A stretch of DNA of 42,754 bases, taken from NCBI RefSeq assembly GCF_001667265.1, contig NZ_LZHW01000038.1:1-42754 (forward strand), in the 5' to 3' direction. A model generated the notes under the pieces. The model made no database searches, had not been told where the DNA came from, and saw only the letters and a program-made list of their open reading frames with translations. How positions within the stretch are numbered: position 1 is the first letter of the stretch; every line of letters begins with the position of its first letter. The position numbers and the translations under genes were made by a program. Shown piece by piece: positions 1 through 10,248 of the stretch. This DNA comes from Mycobacterium sp. ACS4331. Lineage in GTDB: Bacteria; Actinomycetota; Actinomycetes; Mycobacteriales; Mycobacteriaceae.

Positions 1-2
1 CA

Positions 3-56
3 ATCATCACCGAGCCCACTCCGCCCTCGGAGGCCAGCCGCCGGTCACCCGACTGA
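3..56 (+). CDS. Possible 3' end of an upstream plus-strand gene (partial)
   Basis: An open frame enters from the left edge and ends at TGA 54-56, giving a short Pro/Ser/Arg-rich tail (IITEPTPPSEASRRSPD). Other frames stay open past this point, so the choice of frame is not secure. In M. tuberculosis the neighbour of pepB here is, by memory, the convergent epoxide hydrolase/SDR gene ephD, which would fit a plus-strand gene ending just before pepA. Too little sequence is present to assign a function. Confidence 0.25.
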   Translation: MITEPTPPSEASRRSPD

Positions 57-78
57 CCAACCTCCCTGGACATCACAT

Positions 79-1599
79 CTAGCCGTTCTCGGCGATGTCC
101 TCCAGGACCGCGAACATGGTGCGGGCCGGAACCCCGGTGCCGCCCTTGGGCGTATAGCCCCACGGGCCGCCGGTGTTGTAGGCCGGGCCCGCTACGTCGA
201 TGTGCACCCACTGCACGCCCTCGGCGACGAATTCGCGCAGGTACACCCCGGCCACCAGCATGCCGGCGAACCGCTGGGAGCTGACGTTGGCCAGGTCGGC
301 GACCGACGACTTCAGGTCATCCTTGAGCTCGTCGGGCAGCGGCATGGGCCAGCCGTTCTCGCCGACGGACTGCGACACCGCCGCAACCCGGTCCCGGAAG
401 TCGTCACTGCCCATCACGCCGGGGATGCGTGCCCCCAGCGCCACCGTCTGCGCGCCCGTCAGCGTCGAGGTCTCGATCAGGTAATCCGGGTTGTCCTCGC
501 AGGCCCGCACGATCGCGTCGGCCAGGATCAGCCGGCCCTCGGCGTCGGTGTTGAGCACCTCAACCGTGGTGCCGCCGTACTGCGTGAGGACATCGCCGGG
601 ACGCTGCGCGGTGGCCGACGGCATGTTCTCGGCCATCGGGACCGTGGCGATGACGTTGATCGGCAGCTCAAGCTGCGCGGCCAGCACGACGGTCGCGATG
701 ACCGCCGCCGCACCGCCCATGTCCGAGGTCATGTGGTGCATGGACGCGGCCGGCTTGATCGAGATGCCGCCGGTGTCGAACGTGATGCCCTTGCCCACCA
801 GGGCCACCGTCTTGGCATCCTTGCGCCCGGACCGGTGGATCAGTCGCACCAGGCGCGGCGGACGCGACGACCCCTTGCCGACACCGACGATGCCGCCGAA
901 GCCGGCCTCCTCGAGCGCCTTGCGGTTGAGGACCTCGACTTCGAGGCCGACCGAGGAGCCCAGCGCCTTGGCGCGTTTGGCGAACTCGGCGGGAAAGAGG
1001 TGGCTCGGCGGAGTGTTGACGAAGTCCCGCGCGGTCGCGACCGCGGTGGCCACGGCCGTGGCCCGCTGGGCCCGCTTCTTGGCGTCCTTGCCGGAGGCGA
1101 GCACCGTGATGGAGCTCAGCCCCTTGTCCTTGGGAGCGGTCTTGGCGCTGCGGTAGTCGACGAAGCGGTAGGAGCCCAGGATCAGGCCCTCGACCGTCGC
1201 CTCGAGGTCAACCTCGGACAGCGTGGTGAGGACGGCCTCGGTGCCGTTGATCGAGCGCGCCGCGACCCCGGCGGCCTTGCGGATGACGTCCGCGGGCCAC
1301 TCCTCGCGCGGTTTGCCCAGGCCGACGGCCAGCACGCTGCCGACCGGAAGCGACGGCGCCACCAGACGCGTGACCTGCTCGGCGCCGCCCTTGGCGCCCA
1401 GCGCCACGAGCGCCTTCTCGATCTCGGCGACGGCCTCGGCGGGCAGGAACTCCGAGGCCAGCACGGCAGGAGTGGCCTCGGGGGAGTCCGGGTCCCCGCT
1501 GACCACACCGACGATCAGCACCGTGGAGTCCAGGCCGCGCTCGGGCAGCGAGGTCGCGATGGTGACGGTGGGAGACTGGTAGGCAGGTTCGGTGCTCAC
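79..1599 (-). CDS. pepA: Leucyl aminopeptidase (M17 family)
   Basis: Cytosolic metallo-aminopeptidase that removes N-terminal residues from peptides, normally as a hexamer with two metal ions per site. The 506-residue product has the M17 layout: a variable N-terminal domain to about residue 170 and a catalytic C-terminal domain. The signature NTDAEGRL is at 350-357, and the metal and catalytic region [10 protein letters not shown] contains Lys270 and Asp275. I start it at GTG 1599, giving [10 protein letters not shown], because a TAGGGT -10 box lies 7 nt before that codon and because M. tuberculosis PepB, as I recall it, begins at the same place (MTTEP). In-frame GTG codons at 1608 and 1617 would add 3 or 6 residues. 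It is divergent from gcvT and shares a compact promoter region with it. Function is secure; the start is likely. Confidence 0.95.
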   Translation of the reverse strand: MSTEPAYQSPTVTIATSLPERGLDSTVLIVGVVSGDPDSPEATPAVLASEFLPAEAVAEIEKALVALGAKGGAEQVTRLVAPSLPVGSVLAVGLGKPREEWPADVIRKAAGVAARSINGTEAVLTTLSEVDLEATVEGLILGSYRFVDYRSAKTAPKDKGLSSITVLASGKDAKKRAQRATAVATAVATARDFVNTPPSHLFPAEFAKRAKALGSSVGLEVEVLNRKALEEAGFGGIVGVGKGSSRPPRLVRLIHRSGRKDAKTVALVGKGITFDTGGISIKPAASMHHMTSDMGGAAAVIATVVLAAQLELPINVIATVPMAENMPSATAQRPGDVLTQYGGTTVEVLNTDAEGRLILADAIVRACEDNPDYLIETSTLTGAQTVALGARIPGVMGSDDFRDRVAAVSQSVGENGWPMPLPDELKDDLKSSVADLANVSSQRFAGMLVAGVYLREFVAEGVQWVHIDVAGPAYNTGGPWGYTPKGGTGVPARTMFAVLEDIAENG

Positions 1600-1635
1600 G
1601 GTGATCACCCTAATCACTAGGGTGGACAGCCGTGA
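1596..1635. promoter_or_regulatory. Near-symmetric bidirectional promoter of pepA and gcvT
   Basis: The interval holds ACCCTA (1607-1612), five bases, then TAGGGT (1618-1623). Read outward, each arm is a TAGGGT -10 box. It lies 7 nt before the pepA GTG (1599) on minus and 8 nt before the gcvT GTG (1632) on plus. At the expected -35 distances both strands show TCACGG: plus 1596-1601 with a 16 nt spacer, minus 1635-1630 with a 17 nt spacer. The whole unit is a near dyad centred around 1615. Both messages would be leaderless. The symmetry is seen directly; promoter activity is inferred. Confidence 0.6.
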
Positions 1636-2729
1636 CCGATGATCTGCTGCACGGGCCCCTGGAAGACCGCCACCGCGAACTGGGCGCCAGTTTCGCCGAG
1701 TTCGGCGGTTGGCTGATGCCGGTCTCGTATGCCGGCACCGTCTCCGAACACAACGCCACCCGCAGCACGGTCGGCCTGTTCGACGTCAGCCACCTCGGCA
1801 AGGCGCTCGTGAAGGGCCCGGGGGCCGCCGAATTCGTCAACTCCGCGTTCACCAATGACCTGACCCGCATCGCACCGGGCAAGGCGCAGTACACGCTGTG
1901 CTGCACCGAGTCCGGCGGTGTGATCGACGACCTGATCGCCTACTACGTCGCCGATGACGAGATCTTCCTGGTGCCCAACGCCGCGAACACCGCGGCCGTC
2001 GTCGCAGCCCTGAAAGAGGTTGCACCGGAGGGCATCACGGTCACCGACGAGCACCGCTCCCACGCCGTGCTCGCGGTGCAGGGCCCGAAGTCGGCCGAGG
2101 TGCTCACCGCACTGGGCCTGCCCACCGACATGGACTACATGGGTTTTGAGGATGGGGAGGTCAACGGCGTTCCGGTGCGGGTGTGCCGCACCGGGTACAC
2201 CGGCGAGCACGGCTATGAACTGCTGCCGCCGTGGGATCAGGCCGCCCCGGTGTTCGACGCGCTGGTGGCCGCGGTGGCCGAGGCCGGGGGCGAGCCCGCG
2301 GGCCTGGGAGCCCGCGACACCCTGCGGACCGAGATGGGCTACCCGCTGCACGGCCATGAGCTGTCGTTGGACATCTCGCCGCTGCAGGCGCGTGCGGGCT
2401 GGGCGATCGGGTGGCGCAAGGAGGCGTTCTGGGGGCGGGACGCGCTGCTGGCCGAGAAACAGGCCGGACCGCGCAGGCTGCTGCGCGGGCTGCGCGCGAC
2501 GGGCCGCGGGGTGCTGCGCCCCGACCTGCGCGTGCTCGTCGGCGACCGAGAAGTCGGGGTGACCACCTCCGGCACCTTCTCACCGACCCTGAAGGTCGGC
2601 ATCGCGCTGGCGCTGATCGACGCCGATGCGGGCATCGACGACGGTGCCGTCGTCACGGTCGACGTGCGCGGTCGCGCCCTGGAATGCGAGGTGGTCAAGC
2701 CGCCGTTCGTCGACGTCCGCACGCGCTGA
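1632..2729 (+). CDS. gcvT: Aminomethyltransferase, glycine cleavage T protein (GcvT)
   Basis: T protein of the glycine cleavage system. It takes the aminomethyl group from lipoylated H protein, passes the one-carbon unit to tetrahydrofolate and releases ammonia. The 365-residue length is normal for GcvT, and the protein reads through the N-terminal folate-binding domain (GLFDVSHLG near 50, [15 protein letters not shown] near 230) into the C-terminal barrel. GTG 1632 is the start because a TAGGGT box ends 8 nt upstream and no Shine-Dalgarno is present, so translation is probably leaderless. The other gcv genes are not in the window. No glycine riboswitch fits, since there is no leader. Confidence 0.93.
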   Translation: MTDDLLHGPLEDRHRELGASFAEFGGWLMPVSYAGTVSEHNATRSTVGLFDVSHLGKALVKGPGAAEFVNSAFTNDLTRIAPGKAQYTLCCTESGGVIDDLIAYYVADDEIFLVPNAANTAAVVAALKEVAPEGITVTDEHRSHAVLAVQGPKSAEVLTALGLPTDMDYMGFEDGEVNGVPVRVCRTGYTGEHGYELLPPWDQAAPVFDALVAAVAEAGGEPAGLGARDTLRTEMGYPLHGHELSLDISPLQARAGWAIGWRKEAFWGRDALLAEKQAGPRRLLRGLRATGRGVLRPDLRVLVGDREVGVTTSGTFSPTLKVGIALALIDADAGIDDGAVVTVDVRGRALECEVVKPPFVDVRTR

Positions 2730-2760
2730 GTGCGCCGCAGAATTCGTTGGCGCACGGTTA

Positions 2761-2766
2761 TACAAT
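2761..2766 (+). promoter_or_regulatory. -10 box of ilvE (leaderless)
   Basis: TACAAT matches the -10 consensus at 5 of 6 bases and ends 7 nt before ATG 2774. Transcription would therefore begin at or next to the start codon. No Shine-Dalgarno sequence is present. This box decides the ilvE start against an open frame that continues upstream inside gcvT. I see no convincing -35. Confidence 0.6.
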
Positions 2767-2773
2767 TCCCCCT

Positions 2774-3877
2774 ATGACTGACGGCCCTCTTTCGTTCTCG
2801 CTTGCCCGCAATCCTCAACCGGCAAGCGACGACGTAAGGGCTGCGATCCTGCGCGACCCGGGCTTCGGCCGCTATCACACCGACCACATGGTGTCGATCA
2901 CCTACAGCGACGGAGCCTGGCACGACGCCGAGGTCCTCCCATACGGGCCAATCGAACTGGATCCGTCGGCCGTTGTGCTGCATTACGCGCAGGAGATCTT
3001 CGAGGGGCTCAAGGCCTATCGGTGGGCCGACGGCTCGATCGTGTCGTTTCGGCCGGAGGCCAACGCCGCGCGGCTGCGCGCGTCGGCGCGCCGGATCGCG
3101 ATCCCCGAACTGCCCGAGGACCTGTTCATCGAATCGCTGCGACAGCTCATCGCGGTGGACCACGCCTGGGTGCCGCCGGCCGGCGGCGAGGAGTCGCTGT
3201 ATCTGCGGCCCTTCGTGATCGCGACCGAACCGGGGCTGGGGGTGCGCCCCGCCACCGACTACCGCTACATGGTGATCGGCTCCCCGGCGGGCGCCTACTT
3301 CAAGGGCGGTGTGAAGCCCGTCAGCGTGTGGCTGTCCACCGAGTACGTCCGGGCCAGCCCGGGCGGCACGGGTGCGGCCAAGTTCGGCGGCAACTACGCG
3401 GCCTCGCTCCTCGCGCAGGCCCAAGCCGCCGAGCACGGCTGCGATCAGGTGGTGTGGCTCGATGCCATCGAACGTCGCTACATCGAGGAGATGGGCGGCA
3501 TGAACCTGTTCTTCGTGTTCGGCAGCGGCGGTTCGGCGCGCCTGGTGACCCCGGAGCTGTCCGGTTCGCTGCTGCCCGGCATCACCCGGGATTCGTTGCT
3601 GCAGTTGGCCGCTGACGCCGGCTTCGCGGTCGAGGAGCGCAAGATCGACGTCGAGGAGTTGCGCAAGAGCGCGACCACCGGCGAGATCACCGAAGTGTTC
3701 GCCTGCGGGACCGCCGCCGTGATCACCCCGGTGTCGGTGGTGAAGAACGCCGATGGCGAATTCACCATCGCCGACGGTGAACCCGGTGAGGTGACGATGG
3801 CGCTGCGCGACACGCTCACCGGCATCCAACGCGGCACGTTCGCCGACACCCACGGTTGGATGGCCCGCCTCGGCTGA
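2774..3877 (+). CDS. ilvE: Branched-chain amino acid aminotransferase
   Basis: PLP-dependent fold-type IV transaminase that interconverts leucine, isoleucine and valine with their 2-keto acids, using glutamate/2-oxoglutarate. The 367-residue length fits group II BCATs. The PLP lysine should be Lys203 in [14 protein letters not shown], with the usual downstream motifs ([10 protein letters not shown], and the [19 protein letters not shown] region that carries the cofactor-phosphate loop). The start ATG 2774 is set by the upstream TACAAT box. The open frame extends back to 2411, but that extension overlaps gcvT and looks nothing like a BCAT. The gene lies 44 nt after gcvT with its own promoter and converges on cobS with a 14 nt gap. 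Confidence 0.95.
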   Translation: MTDGPLSFSLARNPQPASDDVRAAILRDPGFGRYHTDHMVSITYSDGAWHDAEVLPYGPIELDPSAVVLHYAQEIFEGLKAYRWADGSIVSFRPEANAARLRASARRIAIPELPEDLFIESLRQLIAVDHAWVPPAGGEESLYLRPFVIATEPGLGVRPATDYRYMVIGSPAGAYFKGGVKPVSVWLSTEYVRASPGGTGAAKFGGNYAASLLAQAQAAEHGCDQVVWLDAIERRYIEEMGGMNLFFVFGSGGSARLVTPELSGSLLPGITRDSLLQLAADAGFAVEERKIDVEELRKSATTGEITEVFACGTAAVITPVSVVKNADGEFTIADGEPGEVTMALRDTLTGIQRGTFADTHGWMARLG

Positions 3878-3891
3878 CCCGGCGGCGCCAC

Positions 3892-4617
3892 CTAGCCGAT
3901 CGCGAGGCCGAGGGCGGTCAACGTCGTCGCGACCTCGACGGCGGCGCCGAGCACGTCGCCGGTGACGCCACCGAACCGGCGCACACAGTGCGCCACCAAC
4001 GTGACCACCAGGGCCGCGACGACAATCACCACCACAGGTCCCTGCCAGGGTCTGGGCGTGACGACCGCCGCGGCGCCAGCCAGGGCGACCACCCACGCCA
4101 CGGCCACCCACCAGGGCTGAGTGCCCGCGGCCAGCGACCCCAGCGTGCTGCCCTCGGCGGCGGGGACACCGCGACGGCACGCCAACACCACCGCGACCCG
4201 TCCCGCCGCGACCGCGACGACGATCCCGGCCGCCGCCAGGTCGGCGAAGGCCAGGCCCGTCAGCCCGATCGCCAGCACCACGGCCGCCACCCCGAACGGG
4301 CCCGCGGTGCCGTCGCGCATGACGGACAGGGCCCGTTCGGGCGGGCCGTAACAGCCCAGGCCGTCGGTGGTGTCCGACAGACCGTCGATGTGCAGGCCGC
4401 GGGTGGCCAGCAGCAGCACCGCGACGGCCAGCAGGCCCGACAGGGTGCTTCCGGCGCCGAACAGCTCACCGGCACCCCAGGCGACCCCGGCCGCCAGCGC
4501 ACCCAGCGCCACACCCACCACCGGCAGTGCCGTCACCGCGCCCCGGCCGAACGGGGTGCTCGACCGCAACGGCAGCACCGTGAAGAACGTGAAAGCGGTT
4601 GTCAGCGAGCCGATCAC
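3892..4617 (-). CDS. cobS: Adenosylcobinamide-GDP ribazoletransferase (cobalamin synthase)
   Basis: Integral membrane enzyme that joins adenosylcobinamide-GDP to alpha-ribazole (phosphate), the last assembly step of adenosylcobalamin. The 241-residue protein is strongly hydrophobic with about six membrane segments. It carries the family's metal-binding signature [11 protein letters not shown] at 76-86, with Asp78, Asp82 and Asp85. Start GTG 4617 overlaps the cobT stop as GTGA (4617-4614), so the two are translationally coupled. It is the last gene of the DUF3043-cobU-cobT-cobS operon and ends 14 nt from the convergent ilvE. Confidence 0.93.
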   Translation of the reverse strand: MIGSLTTAFTFFTVLPLRSSTPFGRGAVTALPVVGVALGALAAGVAWGAGELFGAGSTLSGLLAVAVLLLATRGLHIDGLSDTTDGLGCYGPPERALSVMRDGTAGPFGVAAVVLAIGLTGLAFADLAAAGIVVAVAAGRVAVVLACRRGVPAAEGSTLGSLAAGTQPWWVAVAWVVALAGAAAVVTPRPWQGPVVVIVVAALVVTLVAHCVRRFGGVTGDVLGAAVEVATTLTALGLAIG

Positions 4618-5657
4618 GAGTCGGAGCGGCCGGACACGCCTGCCGAGTCGAAGGTCGCCATCTGCGCCAGAGTGGCGATCGCGGCCCGGACGACGGGCAG
4701 TGCGACCATCGCGCCGGAGCCCTCGCCGAGGCGCATGCCGAGGTCGACGATGGGTTCGAGTTCCAACTGGGCCAAGGCCAATGCGTGAGCGGGTTCGGTG
4801 GACCGGTGCCCGGCCTGCCACCATGCGCGAGCCCCGGGGGCCAGGCGTTCGGCGACCAGGGCCGCCGAGGTGACCACCATGCCGTCGAGCAGCACCGGGG
4901 TCCGGCGCAGCGCGGCCTGCGCCAGGAATCCCGCCATCGCGGCAAGGTCGGCGCCGCCGCCGACACGCAGCACGGCAACAGGATCCGAGCGCACCGGATG
5001 TACCCGATAGAGCGCGTCCCGCACCGCGGCGGTCTTTCGGATCCAGCCCGCGTCGTCGATTCCGGTGCCGCGCCCGATCACCGCGACCGGTTCGGTGTTG
5101 GTCAGCGCGCACACCAGAACCGTTGCCGCGGTGGTGTTTCCGATGCCCATATCGCCGGCGATCAGCAGGTCGGCACCCGAATCCACCTCCTCGTCGGCGA
5201 TGTCGCGGCCGGTGGCCGCGGCCGCGGCGACCTCGTCCTCGGACAATGCGTCGGCGACCGCGATGTTCTCGCTGGACCTGCGCACCCTGTGGGTGCCGGG
5301 CGTATCGGTGTCGACCGCGACGTCCACCACGCGCACGCCGGCACCCGCGAGTTCGGCCAGCACGTTGATCGCCGCGCCGCCGGCATCGATGTTGGCCACC
5401 ATCTGCGCGGTCACCTCGGGCGGGTACGCCGACACCCCGGTCCGCGCCACCCCATGGTCGGCCGCGAACACCACGACGCGGGCCCGCTCGAACTGTGTGG
5501 GTGGGCACACGCCCTGACAGGACGACACCCACACCGACAGGTCTTCGAGGCGGCCGAGTGCGCCACGGGGTTTTGTCAGATTGTCCTGCCTGGCCCGCGC
5601 CGCCGCCGCGGCCTCTGCGTCGGGGGTCGGCACAGTGCCGAACGTGGGTGCCGTCAT
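4614..5657 (-). CDS. cobT: Nicotinate-nucleotide-dimethylbenzimidazole phosphoribosyltransferase
   Basis: Transfers phosphoribose from nicotinate mononucleotide to 5,6-dimethylbenzimidazole, giving the lower-ligand nucleotide alpha-ribazole phosphate used by CobS. The 347-residue product has CobT landmarks: [20 protein letters not shown] near 85-105, the [11 protein letters not shown] loop and the C-terminal RLGEGSGA, whose Glu is the expected catalytic base. Start ATG 5657 forms an ATGA overlap with the cobU stop (5656-5654), and its own stop overlaps the cobS start. An upstream in-frame extension exists but duplicates cobU sequence in another frame. Confidence 0.95.
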   Translation of the reverse strand: MTAPTFGTVPTPDAEAAAAARARQDNLTKPRGALGRLEDLSVWVSSCQGVCPPTQFERARVVVFAADHGVARTGVSAYPPEVTAQMVANIDAGGAAINVLAELAGAGVRVVDVAVDTDTPGTHRVRRSSENIAVADALSEDEVAAAAATGRDIADEEVDSGADLLIAGDMGIGNTTAATVLVCALTNTEPVAVIGRGTGIDDAGWIRKTAAVRDALYRVHPVRSDPVAVLRVGGGADLAAMAGFLAQAALRRTPVLLDGMVVTSAALVAERLAPGARAWWQAGHRSTEPAHALALAQLELEPIVDLGMRLGEGSGAMVALPVVRAAIATLAQMATFDSAGVSGRSDS

Positions 5658-6187
5658 GACAGCCCCGCCGGTTTCACGGTCAGGGGCTGGCCGGCCACCA
5701 CGAGCACCACGCGGTCGCACACCGCGGCCAGGCGCTGATTGAGGGTGCCCAGCGCGTCGGCGAACAGACGCCCAGCCGGGGTCGCGGGTACGACGCTCAG
5801 CCCGACCTCGGGACTGACCAGCACGAGGGGCCCGGCGAACTGCGTGACCGCGTCGACGAGGTCCTCCACGTCGGCGCCCACCGATCCGTCCTGCCACGCG
5901 TCGCGGCGATCCATGGTCGTCGTCAGCCAGTTGCCCACGTCGTCCACGAGGGTGGGGGCGGGGGACTGGCGCAGCACCTCGGCCACCTCGGCACTCTCCA
6001 CGGTGCGCCACGACGCGGGTCTGCGGTCACGATGCCCCGCGATGCGAGCCGCGAATTCGGGGTCCTCGCGCACCGGAGCGGTGGCCACGTAGGTGATCGC
6101 GGAGTCCGCTTCGGCCGCGGCCTCGATCGCCTGCTCGGCCCAACGGGACTTCCCAGACCGGATCCCGCCGAGCACCAGTGTGCGCAT
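5654..6187 (-). CDS. cobU: Adenosylcobinamide kinase / adenosylcobinamide-phosphate guanylyltransferase
   Basis: Bifunctional enzyme that phosphorylates adenosylcobinamide and then adds GMP to give adenosylcobinamide-GDP, the substrate of CobS. The 177-residue length is typical. The P-loop GGIRSGKS is at residues 7-14, and the [14 protein letters not shown] segment fits the family's guanylylation region (HxxRR). A DDVGNWLT segment stands where the usual Asp/Trp-Leu motif occurs. It follows the DUF3043 gene by 8 nt and overlaps cobT by 4 nt. By memory, in M. tuberculosis cobU lies elsewhere, so this contiguous cobUTS is the more ancestral-looking arrangement. Confidence 0.92.
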   Translation of the reverse strand: MRTLVLGGIRSGKSRWAEQAIEAAAEADSAITYVATAPVREDPEFAARIAGHRDRRPASWRTVESAEVAEVLRQSPAPTLVDDVGNWLTTTMDRRDAWQDGSVGADVEDLVDAVTQFAGPLVLVSPEVGLSVVPATPAGRLFADALGTLNQRLAAVCDRVVLVVAGQPLTVKPAGLS

Positions 6188-6195
6188 CGCGGCCG

Positions 6196-6885
6196 TCAGT
6201 CGATCTTGTCGCCGCGGTTCACGTTCGGCCGGGGCGCCCGCAGGCGTCGCATCTGCGAGGCCCGTCCGGCGGCGTAAAGGCCCAGCCGCCAGCGGCTTTC
6301 GGTGTTGCCCGGGAACTTCACGTCCACCTTGCTGTTGACCTTGCGGGCCAGCAGGATGGCGTCGACGGCCATCATGGCCATCAGGATCAGCATGCCGGGG
6401 GAGATGTAGTACTGGACCTGCGGCACCGCAAGCATGATGAAGATCAGCGCCAGCGCCAACGGCATGAACATGCCGAGCAGGTTGTAGCGCGAGTCCACGA
6501 CGTCGCGGACGTAGCGGCGCACCGGACCCTGGTCGCGGGGCAGCAGGTAGGCCTCTTCTCCGGCCATCATCCGCTCGCGGCGCTCGTTCATCCGGCCGCG
6601 GCGCTCCGCACGCTCGGCCTTGCGCTCTTCCCTGCTGAGTTTGGGGCCGGCCATGGCCTTGCGCCGCGCGCGGGCCTCGGCGGTGGTCATCGGCGCGGGC
6701 GCCACCGGGCCGCGACGACGTCCGTCGTCGCGCTTCGGTGTCGGGCGGCCCTTGGGTGCGGTGGCTTTGGCCTGTGCGGCCCTCTCCTCGGCCGCGGTTG
6801 CTGCGGCCGAGTCGGCTGCGGCGTCACCGGTCGGATCGGAGCCACCCTCCGACGCGCCGCCATTCTTACGACCCAGCAGTTTCAC
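6196..6885 (-). CDS. DUF3043 family membrane protein
   Basis: Function unknown. The 229-residue protein starts with about 125 residues of charged, low-complexity sequence rich in Ala, Lys and Arg, and continues with two hydrophobic helices ([19 protein letters not shown], then [19 protein letters not shown]). It ends in a basic tail. This matches the actinobacterial DUF3043 family, as in Rv2206 by memory. GTG 6885 is chosen because TAATCT (minus, 6898-6893) ends 7 nt before it. It is first in the operon with cobU-cobT-cobS, 8 nt before cobU, so it may have a membrane role linked to cobamide assembly, but nothing in the protein itself shows that. Confidence 0.85.
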   Translation of the reverse strand: MKLLGRKNGGASEGGSDPTGDAAADSAAATAAEERAAQAKATAPKGRPTPKRDDGRRRGPVAPAPMTTAEARARRKAMAGPKLSREERKAERAERRGRMNERRERMMAGEEAYLLPRDQGPVRRYVRDVVDSRYNLLGMFMPLALALIFIMLAVPQVQYYISPGMLILMAMMAVDAILLARKVNSKVDVKFPGNTESRWRLGLYAAGRASQMRRLRAPRPNVNRGDKID

Positions 6886-6892
6886 GCCTGCC

Positions 6893-6898
6893 AGATTA
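6893..6898 (-). promoter_or_regulatory. -10 box of the DUF3043-cobUTS operon (leaderless)
   Basis: On minus the sequence reads TAATCT and ends 7 nt before GTG 6885, so the operon message probably starts at the GTG. With no leader there is no room for a cobalamin riboswitch. Confidence 0.5.
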
Positions 6899-6945
6899 CT
6901 GCGGTGAGCGTCGTGCCTCGTCATGCACCCACCGGAGCCGCGTTC

Positions 6946-6951
6946 TACGCT
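6946..6951 (+). promoter_or_regulatory. -10 box of the glycerate kinase gene (leaderless)
   Basis: TACGCT fits TANNNT and ends 6 nt before ATG 6958. No Shine-Dalgarno is visible, so the transcript is predicted to begin at the ATG. Confidence 0.5.
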
Positions 6952-6957
6952 GGCGCA

Positions 6958-8037
6958 ATGACTGCGCGGGAGACCTCGGCCCTGCGTGTGCTCATCGCTC
7001 CGGACTGCTTCGGCGACACCCTGTCGGCCGTGCAGGCGGCCGAGGCGATCGCCGAGGGATGGCGGCGCAGTCGTCCCGGTGACCACCTGCTGTTGGCGCC
7101 GCAGTCCGACGGTGGCCCCGGTTTCGTCGACGTGCTGGCCACTCGCTTCGGTGGAGTGCGCCAGACCCGGGTGTCCGGCCCGCTTCAGGACGAGGTCGAC
7201 GCGGCGTGGGTGTTCGAGGAGGCCCACGCCACCGCCTACATCGAATGCGCCGCGGCCTGCGGACTGGCGCTGCTGGGCGGCCCGCCGACCGTCCAGACCG
7301 CGCTCGCCGCGCACACCACCGGCGTGGGCCAGCTGGTCGACGCCGCGGTGGCTGCCGGGGCACGCCGCGTCGTCGTGGGGTTGGGCGGCAGTGGCAGCAC
7401 CGACGGCGGGCGGGGCCTGGTGGACGCACTCGGTGGTCTGTCCGCGGCCCGGGACCGACTCGCCGGCGTCGAACTGATCGTCGCCTCCGACGTCGAGCAC
7501 CCCCTGCTGGGCCCGATGGGTGCAGCCCGTGTGTTCGGACCGCAGAAGGGTGCCGACCCCGCCACGGTCGAACTGCTCGAGGCGCGGCTGACCGACTGGG
7601 CCCGCCGCCTCGACGAGTTCGCTGGGCGCCCCGTCAGTGAACAACCGGGAGCCGGCGCTGCCGGCGGGCTCGGCGCGGCACTTCTGGCGATCGGTGGACG
7701 GCGCGAATCCGGTGCGGCGATCATCGCCGAGCACACCGACCTGGCCGACGACATCGCCTCGGCTGGGCTCATCATCACCGGGGAGGGCCGGTTCGATGAC
7801 CAGTCGCTGCACGGCAAGGTGGTCAGCGCGCTGGCGGACGGAGCCCGCGCCCGCGGCATCCCGGTGCTCGTCCTGGCTGGCCAAGTCACGCTCGGACGGG
7901 AAGAGCTCGACGTGGCCGGGATCGCCGCCGCCCACGCGATCGCCGACTACGCGGGCTCTGTCCAGCGCGCGATCGACGACGCGGCCGCCCAGTTGACCGG
8001 TCTGGCCGCCAAGACCGCCGCAGAACTACGGGAATAG
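6958..8037 (+). CDS. Glycerate kinase (GlxK/GarK type)
   Basis: Cytosolic kinase that phosphorylates D-glycerate with ATP, feeding glycerate into lower glycolysis. The 359-residue protein has the family hallmarks: an N-terminal [22 protein letters not shown] segment, the substrate loop [12 protein letters not shown] near 137-148, and the late [14 protein letters not shown] motif. ATG 6958 is set by the TACGCT box just upstream; the open frame extends further but lacks any family sequence there. It corresponds to Rv2205c by position. The gene is divergent from the DUF3043/cob operon and followed by erpA with its own promoter. Confidence 0.9.
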   Translation: MTARETSALRVLIAPDCFGDTLSAVQAAEAIAEGWRRSRPGDHLLLAPQSDGGPGFVDVLATRFGGVRQTRVSGPLQDEVDAAWVFEEAHATAYIECAAACGLALLGGPPTVQTALAAHTTGVGQLVDAAVAAGARRVVVGLGGSGSTDGGRGLVDALGGLSAARDRLAGVELIVASDVEHPLLGPMGAARVFGPQKGADPATVELLEARLTDWARRLDEFAGRPVSEQPGAGAAGGLGAALLAIGGRRESGAAIIAEHTDLADDIASAGLIITGEGRFDDQSLHGKVVSALADGARARGIPVLVLAGQVTLGREELDVAGIAAAHAIADYAGSVQRAIDDAAAQLTGLAAKTAAELRE

Positions 8038-8050
8038 GCGCTGGCCTTGG

Positions 8051-8056
8051 TACCGT
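8051..8056 (+). promoter_or_regulatory. -10 box upstream of erpA
   Basis: TACCGT fits TANNNT. It ends 7 nt before an in-frame GTG at 8064, 18 codons ahead of the usual ErpA start at ATG 8118. Transcription near 8063-8064 would leave either a leader of about 54 nt before the ATG or a leaderless, N-terminally extended protein. Confidence 0.45.
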
Positions 8057-8117
8057 TGAAGGCGTGGGCGCACCGCTCGTGCAGCCCCAACACGCCCAAC
8101 ACGGCAGGGAGAAGGCA

Positions 8118-8474
8118 ATGACTGTTCAGGACGAATCCGCCACCACCACCCATGGTGTGATCCTGACCGACGCCGCGGCCGCCAAGGCGAAGTCGCTGCT
8201 CGACCAGGAGGGCCGGGACGACCTGGCGCTTCGGATCGCCGTTCAGCCGGGTGGTTGCGCCGGCCTGCGGTACAACCTGTATTTCGACGATCGTGCCCTC
8301 GACGGCGACCTGACCGCCGACTTCAACGGCGTCAAGCTGACGGTCGATCGGATGAGCGCGCCGTACGTGCAGGGCGCTCAGATCGACTTCGTCGACACGA
8401 TCGAGAAGCAGGGCTTCACCATCGACAACCCCAACGCCACGGGTTCGTGCGCGTGCGGCGACTCCTTCAACTGA
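8118..8474 (+). CDS. erpA: Iron-sulfur cluster insertion protein, HesB/ErpA family
   Basis: A-type carrier that delivers Fe-S clusters to client enzymes. The 118-residue length is typical, and the three ligand cysteines are present: Cys47 in GGCAGLRY, and Cys111 and Cys113 in the C-terminal GSCACGDSF. ATG 8118 follows a good Shine-Dalgarno (AGGGAGAAGG, about 8108-8117 and close to the ATG) and gives the usual length, so it is preferred. An in-frame GTG at 8064 could add 18 residues if the message starts there. The nearby bcc and Fe-S-dependent genes make an Fe-S role sensible. The gene ends 1 nt from a convergent membrane-protein gene. Confidence 0.92.
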   Translation: MTVQDESATTTHGVILTDAAAAKAKSLLDQEGRDDLALRIAVQPGGCAGLRYNLYFDDRALDGDLTADFNGVKLTVDRMSAPYVQGAQIDFVDTIEKQGFTIDNPNATGSCACGDSFN

Positions 8475-8475
8475 G

Positions 8476-9102
8476 TCAGAACGCTCCCGCCGTGCGCATC
8501 ACGTAGGAGCACACCAGGATCTGGTTGTTGTGCGTGAGCAGTTGTGCCACGCCCTGACGCTCCTCGGGGCCGCGCGTCCCGCGCGCGGGCGTGACCCGCA
8601 TCGAGAACAGCACCTGCGCGCTGGCGGGCGACGCGAACACGATCTGGTCCACCGAGGTCACCTCGGCCCGGCTGAACTGCTTGTTGAACGCATCCGCGGA
8701 CAGCTTGGCCAGCGCGTCGTCGGAGCGCCTGTCCCGCACACCGTCGTACAGGCCGCACAGCGTGTTGCGTGAGATGGTCTGCAGATCCTTGTCCGACAGC
8801 GCGTCGAGGTAGTTCTGGATCGCGGTCTTGGCGCTGCTGTCGTTGATGACGCCGGTTGTCGTCGTCGCCGCCTCATCGCGGGCCGCCCACACCACCGCGG
8901 CCACCAAACCCGCCACGGCGGCCAGCACGACCAGCCACGTGAGCAGCCTGCGCCCGCGGCGCGGTGCCGGATAGGGGACCGGTGGCGGAAGCGGACCGGG
9001 GTAGGACTGGGCCGGTCCGGGGTATCCCGGTCCATAGCCGGGGGGTACAGGCTGCACCGAGGTGACGTCGGTACCCTGAGGCGGCGGGTACGGGCCGGCC
9101 AT
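8476..9102 (-). CDS. Proline-rich single-pass membrane protein, Rv2203-like
   Basis: Function unknown. The 208-residue protein has a cytosolic N-terminus of about 48 residues rich in Pro, Gly and Tyr, a short Arg-rich stop, and one membrane helix at about 52-72. The extracytoplasmic domain of about 130 residues resembles the NTF2/SnoaL-like folds common in mycobacterial envelope proteins; that resemblance is my impression only. A GGGAGAGA Shine-Dalgarno lies before ATG 9102, and TAACCT on minus (9177-9172) is a plausible -10. It is convergent with erpA with almost no gap. Confidence 0.8.
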   Translation of the reverse strand: MAGPYPPPQGTDVTSVQPVPPGYGPGYPGPAQSYPGPLPPPVPYPAPRRGRRLLTWLVVLAAVAGLVAAVVWAARDEAATTTTGVINDSSAKTAIQNYLDALSDKDLQTISRNTLCGLYDGVRDRRSDDALAKLSADAFNKQFSRAEVTSVDQIVFASPASAQVLFSMRVTPARGTRGPEERQGVAQLLTHNNQILVCSYVMRTAGAF

Positions 9103-9243
9103 GCTGTCTCTCCCAGATATCCGGTGAGGCCATCGTGGCAGCTCGATCGGCGAACTGTGGCTCTGGTAGGCAGGTTAGCGCACGTCGACGGTGGTGTTCG
9201 GGCGCGCGGTGGCCGCTAGGCTTCTCCTGACCGATTGATTTGA

Positions 9244-10233
<990 letters not shown>

Positions 10234-10248
10234 ACCCCTCCGAACGGG

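Noticed and set aside
202..1620. Long open frame of 472 codons on plus, antisense to pepA
   Set aside because: It is the mirror of a GC-rich gene: Arg/Gly/His-rich product, no domain, no Shine-Dalgarno or promoter, while pepA on the other strand has intact family motifs.
1600..1631. Glycine riboswitch upstream of gcvT
   Set aside because: No leader exists; the -10 box is 8 nt from the start codon.
2339..4180. 613-codon open frame on minus across gcvT and ilvE
   Set aside because: Antisense shadow of two clear enzymes; no family similarity or initiation signal.
6886..6957. Cobalamin riboswitch for the cob operon
   Set aside because: The space before the operon is only 72 nt, shared with a divergent gene, and the -10 box places the transcript start at the GTG.
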